Shown here one piece after another: positions 18,572 through 27,882 of a stretch of DNA of 64,000 bases. Where the stretch lies: assembly GCF_900113315.1 (NCBI RefSeq), contig NZ_FOZG01000002.1, positions 248,001 through 312,000 on the forward strand. Reading direction: 5' to 3'. Below the pieces are notes generated by a model. It worked only from the letters and a program-made list of their open reading frames with translations. It did no database searches and had not been told where the DNA came from. Both the position numbers and the translations under genes were made by a program. The DNA is from Sphingomonas jatrophae (GTDB lineage: Bacteria; Pseudomonadota; Alphaproteobacteria; Sphingomonadales; Sphingomonadaceae). How positions within the stretch are numbered: position 1 is the first letter of the stretch; every line of letters starts with the position of its first letter.

Positions 18572-21078
18572 GAATCGGGCCGACAGAAGCTCTAGTCCAC
18601 AACAAGCCGCGGCTGCCCGGCCTGCTGCTACATCCAGGACTGGCCCACGCGCCAGCGAGCACCCAGTTTGACTACTTCACGACTATCTTACATTACGGCA
18701 CCAAGGTAGCCGGACTTCAGATCCTTCCGCCGGCGTGGGTGCCGCCATATGTCGCTCTCCCCGCATGGCTTTCTCAGGAGTGGGCGAATGACCCGGCAGC
18801 GTGGAAATCACGTCTAGATCGTAAAAAGATAAGCCTCGGCGAGGCACTGCGACTCGTTTCTGACAACGGAAGCATTGCAGTTATCGTGCGGTCCAGCGCG
18901 GTCGGTGAAGGACTTGAAGATCGCGGCCTCTACAAGTCACTGCGCCTAGAAGTAGGGGCGTCGGTGGCCGATCTCACAGCGGCCATGGAGACAATCTTCA
19001 GGCACTTCTCGGATCGAGCGCGGCATAGCGGCATGGGCATATGCATCCACCGCTACACTGCGCCTGATCTTTCCGGCCATGTTTCAAACGAGGTGCATCT
19101 AAGCGCCACTCGCAATCAGTGGAAATACTTCATAGAAGAGCCACTCTTCTCTCCAGAGCGTGGATTGAACTCGAAGTTTGCGCAGGCGCCAGACGAGCAG
19201 ATTAATCTAAATCTTGCGTCTCCGCTTAAGGTTGGAGGAGTGCTTCGCAGGGTTTGCCATTGGATTAATGTTCGAGTGGGTGGACGATCCCACCTAGAAT
19301 GGTGCGCGTCCAACGGCAAAGTTTGGATAGTTCAGCTTGATCAGGAGAGTCCTACGTCCGCTGGGGCAAACCCCCATGTGATGCCGTCGCTGCGCCACGC
19401 AGAGGAAAGCACGTCACGTTCCGCTCATGGAGACATTTTTACACTTTATAGAGTTCAAGATGACCCACCTTGGCGAAAGCTGCGGAACATTAGAGACTTC
19501 TGGACGGGCTCAGAGCCGCCCCGACATCAGTTGTTCTTCGCGGGCGGCGATGAGCTTGCGGCATTGCTCGTGCGAGAAGACGGTGCGGCCGCACTCGCAA
19601 GCGAGATTGATCGGCTGACAGGCGGTCGCGCCGTCTTACGAACCGACTGCAAAGACCCGAAGGTGAAGTCCTTTAATCTACCTCGCACCCACACGGTCAA
19701 TGGCGAGACAGCTGCAAGATGGGTCAGCCAGACCCTTTCCGATCTAAGCTCAGGTGGTGTGGCGCAAGACGACATTGCGATCATCGTGCACCGATACATT
19801 CCTGCCCGCGCCGCAGCTTGGTCGTATTACTCCCCAGGGGACGACATCGTGCGGGTTGATTGTCTCTGGGGCCTGCCTGATGGCCTCCAGTTTCTTAGCC
19901 ATGACTCATTCCAGCTTGATGCACGCACCGGGGAGGAGCTTGCAGCCGACGTTCGCTTCAAACCAGACTTCCTTCAGGAGCAAAACGACGGCAGTTGGCG
20001 CTACGTTCAGGTTGCAAGGCAATACGGTCGGGATCGAACGCTGTCGAGGGAAGCGCTACGCTTTATAGCTCTTGAGACAGTATCAATAGCTCGGAAGATC
20101 AAGGACCGAGCGCAAGTCATGTGGTTTTGCGATCTACCAGCCACGCTCGGCCTCGGGCAGCACTTACCTTGGTATCGCTCGCGAGAGTTTGTCGGCTTTG
20201 AAGCCGCCAAGCGCCCGCCTCTCCCTACATGCAGAGTTCGCAACGAGACAGATCTCAACACCGCATCCTTGCGCCAAGACAGATTTATCATATGGGTTGC
20301 ACCTGAAGTTGAGCTAGTACGAGATGATGACCGATTCCTTGATAGGGTTATACTTCTCGCTCAAACTCGCAGCTTACCAGTTGAAGTAGCTGGCTCGGTG
20401 CTGGGCCACGCATATTACCGCCTACGTGCGGCGGGCATCTTAGTTCTCGTGCCTCACCCTAAGTATCCGCGTGTGCGAGGGAGGCATCGACATTACAAAG
20501 TTGTTCGCGACGCGATTCCTCAGAGTATCGCCGCCAAAGGTGAGCGTGTGAGCGCTGCTCGACTCTCTCGAGGCGAAAACAGAGCTGCCCTGATCGGTAA
20601 GCTATTTGAGGAAGGTCTTGAACTCAGCGCTGCCGCAACACTCCCGGAACAGCTGGAGGAGCTTTCCGACGTTCTCGAGGTGGTGCGAGGGCTTGCCTCT
20701 ACCAGCGGCATCGAATGGGAAGATTTGGTCTCCGCAGCTACCGAGAAGCGTCTGAGACGCGGCGGGTTCGAGCACCAAACCGTCCTGCTCGAAACGGCGC
20801 GACCGATGCCGAGCCCGGTGCGCGCCGATAGCGTGGTCAACCAAGAGAGCCAGCCGTTGATTCAGTTGCGAGACCTCGGAGCTGTGCATGTCGAAGGAGG
20901 CAACGCTTCAATCTCCTTCTCCAAGCTTTTATCCAGCAGCGGTCTCGAGGTTGAGCTCACGGTCGAGGGCCGCCCCATTAGCCTAGCGGTTGCTCTTAAA
21001 GGAGCTGGCTTGCGGTTGGTAGCCAGCGGCCCTCAGCGCGCGGAGGATGAGCCAGACTCACAGCTTCCTCTTTTCTAA
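18568..21078 (+). CDS. PEP-synthase-like ATP-grasp protein fused to MazG-like pyrophosphohydrolase
   Basis: This 836-residue protein starts at a GTG overlapping the previous stop. Around residues 104-180 it resembles the PEP synthase/PPDK nucleotide-binding domain (VIVRSSAVGEG, then SGHVSNEVH). A second similar part lies around residues 400-510 (IIVHRYIPARAAAW, CLWGLPDGL). Residues about 643-745 match MazG-like NTP pyrophosphohydrolases: VVRDAIP, then metal motifs ExxE (in EEGLE) and ExxD (in EELSD), then the RGGFE ending. I see no phosphohistidine swivelling domain. Likely activity is ATP-dependent phosphoryl or nucleotidyl chemistry plus NTP hydrolysis. Codon use is visibly more AT-rich than in the flanking chromosome. 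Confidence 0.7.
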   Translation: MRIGPTEALVHNKPRLPGLLLHPGLAHAPASTQFDYFTTILHYGTKVAGLQILPPAWVPPYVALPAWLSQEWANDPAAWKSRLDRKKISLGEALRLVSDNGSIAVIVRSSAVGEGLEDRGLYKSLRLEVGASVADLTAAMETIFRHFSDRARHSGMGICIHRYTAPDLSGHVSNEVHLSATRNQWKYFIEEPLFSPERGLNSKFAQAPDEQINLNLASPLKVGGVLRRVCHWINVRVGGRSHLEWCASNGKVWIVQLDQESPTSAGANPHVMPSLRHAEESTSRSAHGDIFTLYRVQDDPPWRKLRNIRDFWTGSEPPRHQLFFAGGDELAALLVREDGAAALASEIDRLTGGRAVLRTDCKDPKVKSFNLPRTHTVNGETAARWVSQTLSDLSSGGVAQDDIAIIVHRYIPARAAAWSYYSPGDDIVRVDCLWGLPDGLQFLSHDSFQLDARTGEELAADVRFKPDFLQEQNDGSWRYVQVARQYGRDRTLSREALRFIALETVSIARKIKDRAQVMWFCDLPATLGLGQHLPWYRSREFVGFEAAKRPPLPTCRVRNETDLNTASLRQDRFIIWVAPEVELVRDDDRFLDRVILLAQTRSLPVEVAGSVLGHAYYRLRAAGILVLVPHPKYPRVRGRHRHYKVVRDAIPQSIAAKGERVSAARLSRGENRAALIGKLFEEGLELSAAATLPEQLEELSDVLEVVRGLASTSGIEWEDLVSAATEKRLRRGGFEHQTVLLETARPMPSPVRADSVVNQESQPLIQLRDLGAVHVEGGNASISFSKLLSSSGLEVELTVEGRPISLAVALKGAGLRLVASGPQRAEDEPDSQLPLF

Positions 21079-21135
21079 TGGCCTCTGAAGTGGGTAGGAA
21101 AGATTTGGAACGCTGGCGGTCATGCCATCGGCGCG

Positions 21136-21294
21136 CCTATGGATGGCAGGCAGCCGAAAGCCCACGCCTGATCGGCAGCACCCGGGTGGCCTACTCACCC
21201 GTTTTCTAGGACTTCTCTTGACGGTAGGTTGAAGCGGCGTGGATGGCGATCATGTCCCTAGCGAACGGTAGACGCTTGCACGTCCGATTCCGAG
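21136..21294 (+). repeat. Direct repeat copy 1 with resolvase C-terminal remnant
   Basis: This segment aligns along its whole length with 26336-26495, the two copies flanking the helicase gene. On the minus strand the right end encodes KRLGIGRASVYRSL and a stop, the last residues of a serine resolvase, and then RHPRRFNLPSREVLENG, also matched in copy 2. The remnant continues to about 21350 in a shifted frame. The rest of 21079-21550 (470 bp) shows no intact gene. Confidence 0.75.
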
Positions 21295-21550
21295 CCGCTT
21301 GGCCTGTTTGACGAAGCTTGAGCGCGTCCCTGTGAGCATCCCAAGCGTCCGGCTGGGGTGCATCGGCCGCTGCCAAAGGGCTGTTTCGGTCTTTTCCTTC
21401 TACAAAGACCGAGCCATGCTGACGTGGGGCGGCGATCATCAAGTCGATTGCGTTCGCTGGGGGAGGCTGCATGAGCGATGGTGGTGGTGCCGTGAGCGAA
21501 CGGTTCGAGCATTTGATTGATATGGTTAGCACGCTCGAGAACGCAACACG

Positions 21551-24500
21551 ATGACGACGACCGCTACCGCTCCTTCTACTTCATCTGCTGATCCCACCCG
21601 TCGCGCCGTCCAACGCCTTTTTGACGAAACCCGTCGACGGCTGGTCGAGACGGGCACGCGCAACCGGCTGGTGCACGTCAATCGGGCAAACACGCGCGGC
21701 AACGTGGTCAACGTCATCAACGAGCGATCGGACGACGTCTATGCGATCCTGTCCGGCGGTCGCGCCATGCGTTTCCGTGCGCTTGGCCACGATCGGCATG
21801 CGGCTGGCGAAGTTGTCTTGGCCGATGATCACGACGACGCGATTGGTGAAGGGCGCTACACCGACAACCAGCTTGAGACGCGGCTGGGACCCGACGCGCT
21901 TGCCAAAAAGCTGCTGAAGATCGCGCGCGAGGCGAAGACCGCCGAGGAGGAGCAAGGCGTCAACATCCTCTACCTGGCGCTCGGCTTCGCAACATGGTTC
22001 GAGGACAAGACCTCCGATGTCCCTCGCGAAGCCCCCCTGGTCCTGCTCCCGGTCGAGCTCAAACGCAACGAACGCAGCTCCACCTACGAGCTCCGCGTTC
22101 GTGACGAGGAGGTGATGACCAACCTGCCCCTTCAGCAGCGTTGGGCAGACGACTTCGGCATCAAGCTGCCCGAGATCGACGTGGCGGAAGAGAGCTGGCG
22201 ACCATCGGACTACCACCGTGAGGTAGAAACCATCGTTGCCAGTCGGCCGGACTGGCGTATCGATCGGGACGCCATCCAGCTCGGCTTCTTCTCCTTTTCC
22301 AAGCTCCTCATGTATCGAGACCTCGCGCTTGATGCGTGGCCGGAAGACGAGCTTGGTGCACACGAACTGACGCGGGGACTTCTTTACGAGGGTTTTGAGC
22401 CCGAGCGCCCGCTGTTCGGGCCTGACGACCGACTCGACGTTGTTCTCCCGCCCGAAAAGATTTTTCACGTCGTGGACGCGGATGCCAGCCAGGCCAAGGT
22501 GATCGAGGAGGTTCGTGCCGGCCGCAACCTGGTGGTTCAGGGGCCGCCCGGCACTGGCAAGAGCCAGACCATCACCAACATCGTTGCGGCGGCAGCGAAG
22601 GAAGGGCGCACCGTCCTGTTCGTGGCGGAGAAGATGGCCGCGCTATCAGTAGTCCACGACCGGCTGGTAAAGGTCGGCTTGCGCGACCTGATCCTGGAGC
22701 TGCACAGCCGGACCGCGAACAAGAAGGCCGTGTTGGGTGAGCTCGCGCGGACGCTGCTGGCGGGGCAAGCCGTTCCGGGTGTTCCGAGCGCCCCCACGGA
22801 GCTCCGCGAGGCCCGTGATCGGCTGAATGACATAGCCGCGGCGTTGCATCAGCCGATCGGCAAGTCCGGCGAAACAGCATATACTGTGCTCGGCCGCCAG
22901 GCTCGGCTCGTCGGTGCAGGAACGCCCCCGCCGACACTTGATGCGTCCACCCTCGTAACCATGACGCGCGCCGAAGAGGACGTTGCGGTTGCGGCGCTCG
23001 CCCGGTTTGCGGCCCTGATCGAAACGGCGGGCGCACCCGAGCACCACCCTTTTGCAGGCGTGGGCGCGCTCGATCTACAGCCAGTGGCGCTGACCCGATT
23101 GGTGGACGAGCTGCGGCGTGCCGGGCAAGCTGCTGATGAGCTCCGCGCCGCGCTCGACACGCCGATGACCGCGTCCAATGTGGCAGGACCGCGAGCCGCT
23201 GACCAAGTGGAAGCGGTTGCCGATCTGCTTAGTCGGTTGGGAGGGCTTGCGCCTGACGACCGCCCCCTTGCGGAGCGCCTGATCGACAATCGCGATCTTG
23301 CCCGCCTGACCGACGCACTGGACGCGTCGGCGGCCTGGCAGAAAGCCCGCGAGGCAGCGCGGCCCGCCTTCGTCGACGCGGCGTTCTCGACCGAAGTCGG
23401 CCCTTTGCGTGCGCCGCTGGTTGCTGGGGCAAGCTCGTGGTTCGCGCGCTGGGGGTCCGCCTATCGCGGGGCCTCGCGGACGTTGGGTGGGCTGCTGCAC
23501 GCAGCGCTGCCCAAGCTGCCCGAGGAACGGCTGGGCCTTGTTGACCAGCTTTGCGACGTTCAGTCGCAGCGGCGCTCCTGGGCAGATGACGAGGCATTCC
23601 TGGCCTCGTCGCTTGGGGACAGCTGGCGCGGCGAGAGAACCGACTTCGCCCGTGTCGCCACCGTCGCACGCTGGTGCGCCCGGGCGCGTGGCGGTGCGAT
23701 GTCTGTCGCGGGCGACCGGCTCATCGCGCTGGCGTCCGAAACGGCACGCCTCTCGCAGATGGTTGAGGCGTTACGACGTGGCGCGGCGGAGATCACTCTG
23801 CTCGAAGCAGTTTGCCGCACGCTGGCCCTCGCGACAGATCACGCTGCGGCTTCGGCCGAAGCCGACCTTGCTATCCGAGCCGCTCGCTTTTCTGCCATGG
23901 CGGACTCGATCGATCGTTATGGCGAGTGGACCGCTCTATGCCGTGCTCGCGAGGCTATCGAGCGGATCGGCCTTGAGGACTTGGCCGCCCGGCTTGCCGA
24001 TGGCACCTTGGCCGCCTCGGCAGCCGCAGACGAGCTGCGGTTCGCCCGTGCGGAGCGGTTGTGGGACGAGGCGTTGGCCCACAACCCTGTGCTGGCGTCG
24101 TTGCGTGGGCTGGATCGTCACGCGCTAGCGGCCGACTTCACCTGGCTGGAGCGCCGCCGTCTCAAGGAGAACGTCACCACTATTCTCGCCGGCCACCTGG
24201 AGCAGCTGCCACAGGGCGCGCAGGGGGAGATGAAGACGCTGCGTGGCGAGATCGGCAAGAAGCGTGCGCACATGGCATTGCGGCGCCTGTTCAGGGAAGC
24301 GCCGGCAGCGATCCAGCGGATCAAGCCCGTCCTTCTGATGAGCCCGATCTCGGTGGCGCAATATCTCACGCCCGGCACCCTCTCCTTCGACCTTCTCGTG
24401 ATCGACGAGGCGAGCCAGGTTCGCCCGGAGGATGCGCTGGGTGCCATCGCACGCGCGCGCCAGATCGTGGTCGTCGGCGACCAGAAACAGCTTCCGCCAT

Positions 24501-26248
24501 CGTCCTTTTTCGATCGGCTGCTCGCGGACGACAGCGGCGAGGGGGCGACGGACGAGCCGGAGGAAGACGCCGAGGATCTGCTCGGCGGTGCAGCCTCGCT
24601 CGGTGAGCTGGAGAGCATCCTGACGCTGTGTGAGGCGCGTGGCCTGCCCTCCCGCATGCTGAAGTGGCACTATCGGTCTCGCGATCCGTCGCTCATGCGC
24701 GTGTCCAACGCCGAGTTCTACGAGCACGGCCTCGTCCTGCCGCCATCGCCATTAGAGAAAGATCCCGGCTATGGCCTCATCTTCACGCAGGTGAACGGTG
24801 CGTATGACAAGGGCGGGCGCCGCGACAATCGGCGGGAAGGCGAGGCGCTGGTCCGGCGCGTCGCCGAACATGCGCGATTGACGCCGGATCTCTCGCTCGG
24901 GATCGTCACCTTCAGCCATGCGCAGAAGAACACGATTGCCGAGCTCCTCGAACTTGCCCGCCGCTCGGACACAGCGCTTGACCGACTGCTACGTGAGGGC
25001 AGGCAGGAGGACGTATTCGTCAAGAACATCGAAAACGTGCAGGGCGATGAGCGGGACGTGATCCTGATCAGCGTCGGCTATGGCCCGACCGAACCGGGCG
25101 GTCGCATGATCGGTGCGAGCTTCGGTCCGGTCAACGGCGAAGGCGGCGAGCGCCGCCTCAACGTGCTTTTCACCCGTGCGCGGCTCCGCTGTGAGGTGTT
25201 CGCTTCGTTCGATCCGTCGGCCCTCGATGTAAGCCGAGCATCGCGTGAAGGACCGCGCATCCTGAAGCGCTTTCTCGACTACGCCAAATCCGGGCAGATG
25301 GACGAAGCGACAGTCACGGGGATGGCCGCGGACTCGCCCTTCGAGGAAGACGTCGCGGAGGTGATTCGCAGCCTCGGCTACCTCGCTGATCCACAGGTGG
25401 GGTCGGCCGGCTTCCGCATCGACATCGGCGTGCGCCACCCCGATCAGCCGGGCACTTACCTGCTTGCCGTGGAATGCGACGGTGCCGCCTACCACTCCGC
25501 GCTATGGGCACGGGAACGCGATCGGCTTCGCCAGGATGTGCTGGAACACCTCGGATGGCAGTTCCACCGAATATGGAGCACAGACTGGTTCTACGATCGC
25601 CGCAGCCAGATTGAGCGGCTGCGCTCAGCACTGGAGACGGCGCGCGACGCCGCCGGCAAGCCGGTGGCTATCGCGGGCTCGAACGACAGACCGATCGTTG
25701 TTGAGAGTGTGGCGGAGGTAGAGTCGTATGTCCTGCCCGAGCCCGCGGCTCGGGCCATGCCACCTTACGTCCGCGCGCAGCCGAGGGCTACAAGCGCTGC
25801 TGAACCGCATGAGGCTCCACTTGCGACTTTGATCCCGCTGGTGCGGCAAGTCGTAGAGATCGAAGGCCCTGTCCATCTGGAAGAGGTCGCACGACGCATC
25901 GCTGGCGCGTTCGGCAAGAAGAATGCGGGCCGCAGGGTTCTTGCGGCGACGCGCAATGCGCTAAGCGCCGCGCGCCGGACAGATCCCGTGCTACGGCTTG
26001 ATGACGACTTCTGGTTCACAGCTGGGCAAGCAGCCGCCCCGCCCGTGCGCGATCGCTCAGCCGAAACCGGCGCGACCTGTAAGGCGGATATGCTGTCATT
26101 GATCGAGATACGGGCGGCCCTAACCTTGGCGCGCGAGGACAATCCTGGAGGCGACAGCGAAGACCTCGTCAGAAGCGCCGCACGTCTGCTTGGATTCCGC
26201 CGGGTCGGACCTGAGATTGCGGCGCGTCTTCGCGAAGGCCTTAGCTGA
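21551..26248 (+). CDS. DUF4011/SF1 helicase-nuclease-DUF3320 protein, probable phage defence
   Basis: The 1565-residue product has a DUF4011-like N-terminal region (LVETGTRNRLVHVN), an SF1 helicase with Walker A QGPPGTGKSQT near residue 331, Walker B VIDEASQ near 950, GDQKQLPPS near 975 and C-terminal helicase motifs (LNVLFTRARLR). Next comes a Vsr/MTES_1575-type nuclease around residues 1260-1350 (RIDIGV, AVECDGAAYH), then a C-terminal DUF3320 segment. Proteins of this build are found in defence islands, and DUF4011-helicase-Vsr proteins have been reported as antiphage (the Hhe type, from memory). It lies alone between the two resolvase-remnant repeats. Confidence 0.85.
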   Translation: MTTTATAPSTSSADPTRRAVQRLFDETRRRLVETGTRNRLVHVNRANTRGNVVNVINERSDDVYAILSGGRAMRFRALGHDRHAAGEVVLADDHDDAIGEGRYTDNQLETRLGPDALAKKLLKIAREAKTAEEEQGVNILYLALGFATWFEDKTSDVPREAPLVLLPVELKRNERSSTYELRVRDEEVMTNLPLQQRWADDFGIKLPEIDVAEESWRPSDYHREVETIVASRPDWRIDRDAIQLGFFSFSKLLMYRDLALDAWPEDELGAHELTRGLLYEGFEPERPLFGPDDRLDVVLPPEKIFHVVDADASQAKVIEEVRAGRNLVVQGPPGTGKSQTITNIVAAAAKEGRTVLFVAEKMAALSVVHDRLVKVGLRDLILELHSRTANKKAVLGELARTLLAGQAVPGVPSAPTELREARDRLNDIAAALHQPIGKSGETAYTVLGRQARLVGAGTPPPTLDASTLVTMTRAEEDVAVAALARFAALIETAGAPEHHPFAGVGALDLQPVALTRLVDELRRAGQAADELRAALDTPMTASNVAGPRAADQVEAVADLLSRLGGLAPDDRPLAERLIDNRDLARLTDALDASAAWQKAREAARPAFVDAAFSTEVGPLRAPLVAGASSWFARWGSAYRGASRTLGGLLHAALPKLPEERLGLVDQLCDVQSQRRSWADDEAFLASSLGDSWRGERTDFARVATVARWCARARGGAMSVAGDRLIALASETARLSQMVEALRRGAAEITLLEAVCRTLALATDHAAASAEADLAIRAARFSAMADSIDRYGEWTALCRAREAIERIGLEDLAARLADGTLAASAAADELRFARAERLWDEALAHNPVLASLRGLDRHALAADFTWLERRRLKENVTTILAGHLEQLPQGAQGEMKTLRGEIGKKRAHMALRRLFREAPAAIQRIKPVLLMSPISVAQYLTPGTLSFDLLVIDEASQVRPEDALGAIARARQIVVVGDQKQLPPSSFFDRLLADDSGEGATDEPEEDAEDLLGGAASLGELESILTLCEARGLPSRMLKWHYRSRDPSLMRVSNAEFYEHGLVLPPSPLEKDPGYGLIFTQVNGAYDKGGRRDNRREGEALVRRVAEHARLTPDLSLGIVTFSHAQKNTIAELLELARRSDTALDRLLREGRQEDVFVKNIENVQGDERDVILISVGYGPTEPGGRMIGASFGPVNGEGGERRLNVLFTRARLRCEVFASFDPSALDVSRASREGPRILKRFLDYAKSGQMDEATVTGMAADSPFEEDVAEVIRSLGYLADPQVGSAGFRIDIGVRHPDQPGTYLLAVECDGAAYHSALWARERDRLRQDVLEHLGWQFHRIWSTDWFYDRRSQIERLRSALETARDAAGKPVAIAGSNDRPIVVESVAEVESYVLPEPAARAMPPYVRAQPRATSAAEPHEAPLATLIPLVRQVVEIEGPVHLEEVARRIAGAFGKKNAGRRVLAATRNALSAARRTDPVLRLDDDFWFTAGQAAAPPVRDRSAETGATCKADMLSLIEIRAALTLAREDNPGGDSEDLVRSAARLLGFRRVGPEIAARLREGLS

Positions 26249-26335
26249 AAAAGGTATGGAGCCGCCGTCTTCCCACCAGCGCTGGTGAGTCTCGCACGCT
26301 ACCCACCCATGATGCCGCCATGTTTCGTTCCACAC

Positions 26336-26495
26336 GCCTGTGGATGGCGGGCAGCGGGGGAAATATGGCTCATCGGCACCATCCGGGTGATGTGGTCGCC
26401 CGTATTCGAAGACTTCGCTTGACGGCAGGTCGAAGCGGCGTGGATGGCGATCACGTTCCCAGCGCACGATAGACGCTCGCACGTCCGATCCCGAG
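26336..26495 (+). repeat. Direct repeat copy 2 with resolvase C-terminus
   Basis: This is the partner of 21136-21294, with about one change every six to eight bases by eye. It includes the last codons of the resolvase fragment at 26451-26789 and a minus-strand open stretch (RHPRRFDLPSSEVFEYG and onward) that stays open for about 70 codons here but is cut by a stop in copy 1. Copy 2 begins 88 bp after the helicase stop codon. Confidence 0.75.
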
Positions 26496-26789
26496 ATGCT
26501 TGACTATCTCAGTGGCACCCAAGCCCTGCTTCCGGAGCGCCCGAGCCGCATCGATCTCGACCGAAGGTTTGCGACCCTTGTAGACACCAGCGGCCTTGGC
26601 TTTTGCGATTCCCTTCATCTGCCGTTCGCGGCGTAGGGCTGTCTCGAACTCGGCGAACACGCCCAGCATCTGGAGGAAGGCCCTACATGCCGGCGTGGAC
26701 GTATCCACTGGCTGCTCGGTCGCCTTCAGGTATGCTGAGCGGGGCGGATGCGCGATCAGCAGCGACATAGCCGCGCTTGCCGTTTTCAA
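26451..26789 (-). pseudogene. Serine resolvase/invertase, C-terminal fragment
   Basis: The 112-residue frame matches the C-terminal two thirds of small serine recombinases: VDTSTPACRAFLQMLGVFAEFE, then RRERQMKGIAKAKAAGVYKGRKP, then a helix-turn-helix ending IVKHLGIGRASVYRALGT. The catalytic N-terminal domain, with the active-site serine (normally YxRVSxxxQ), is missing and the first 20 residues are unrelated, so it cannot recombine DNA alone. It is a relic of the element that brought the adjacent helicase cassette or was broken by it. Confidence 0.85.
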
Positions 26790-27233
26790 CCATAAAAAGC
26801 TGAAAGTCCATCAACTTAGCACCAACTTCCGTCAACCTTGCCCCGTTTTTGACACCTGGCTCAAAGCCGCAGAACTCCTGAGTTTTCCAGACTCTTCCGT
26901 GTAGGGCAGAAATGTCGCGGAGCGTGCGAGATGATCTCGCGTGCCCTTTCGACCCGTATCTTGACGCTAAAGCTCCGGCCGGCGCTCAGGTTCGCGCCGC
27001 TGCGGCGTTCGCCAGCAAGTCGCCCAGATAGCCCGCAAACAGGGGCTAGGGCATCGCAGCGGGCGCAGGGTCAGGATAGCCCTGCGGTCCTAAGAACATC
27101 TCTGGCGGCTTGTTGCGGCTCGCCACGTTGGCCAGTGGAGTCGCCGAGCGGCATCGACGATCAAAGCGGTTGTCCCCGCCTTCCACAGCCATCCAGCCTT
27201 GCTAGGTTGTTCGTGATATGTTCACAGCGGTGC

Positions 27234-27799
27234 ATGGGAGCGAACAGCCGACCAAAGGCGATTGGCCACTTCGCCTGGCGCGACGCAGACGTTGGCGTGG
27301 AGTGCCTTCGCTGGGGCTTGATCTCCGTCTATTGTGACTTCGAGGTTTTCGCCGGCTTTCGCGAGCGCGGATGGTCGGTAGCAGCTGACGACGCCATCAA
27401 GCGTTTCCGATGTAGCTGCGGGAGCCATGACGTGCGCTTCCATCCCATTGCAATCGGCATGCGGCCCAAGCCAATCCCCTCGGGACCGGAGCCCCTGCGA
27501 CCGATCTACCGAGAAGACGCGCGCAGCCTTCGGCGACGTGGCTCAACGGCATCTCCCGAACAAAGGGCAGTCGACACAGCTCTCGCAACGCTGGAGCACG
27601 CAATCTTAACGGTCGCTACGGTGGTGAGCAGGTCGCTCTCACGTCGGTCAAGGCAGCACTCGATGTGCTGCGGCCGCATTGCTATCGTCAGGAGGATGTC
27701 GACGCCTTCGTGGCCGAGCTGGCGAAGCTCGGACGATTGCATGGTGGCCATGCCGACACAGCGCTGGTCGGGATCAGGCGTCAGCTGGGTGTGAAGTGA
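27234..27799 (+). pseudogene. Possible frameshifted gene remnant
   Basis: In frame from 27234 the sequence reads like protein to about 27530 (FAWRDADVGVECLRWG, RFRCSCGSHDVRFHP). From about 27536 the coding-like signal moves to the next frame (GARNLNGRYGGEQVALTSVKAALDVLRPHCYRQEDVDAF in pieces), ending at a stop at 27799. Two open frames joined end to end suggest one gene with a frameshift, or two relics. No family is recognised. The preceding stretch 26790-27233 shows no supported gene. Confidence 0.3.
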
Positions 27800-27808
27800 T
27801 CCAGTGGC

Positions 27809-27839
27809 TTGACCCTGTAGCTACTACAGGCCTTATCGA
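27809..27839 (+). promoter_or_regulatory. MerR-type metal operator/promoter
   Basis: A -35 box TTGACC (27809-27814) overlaps a perfect dyad CCTGTAG-CTA-CTACAGG (27814-27830) that fills the spacer before a -10-like TTATCG/TATCGA (27833-27839). The 18-19-bp spacer and central dyad are the hallmark of promoters controlled by MerR-family metal regulators (PbrR/CadR/ZntR type). It lies 44 bp before the TonB receptor start, and the merR gene is downstream in the same operon. Confidence 0.85.
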
Positions 27840-27882
27840 CAGCGCCAACGGCAGATGATGTGGCTTGGCATAGGGGTGTGGC

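Noticed and set aside
26120-26482. Minus-strand 120-codon open frame overlapping the helicase 3' end
   Set aside because: Its C-terminal third is antisense to the helicase coding region. Only the part right of 26250 shows conservation with the other repeat copy, so I report that part under the repeats.
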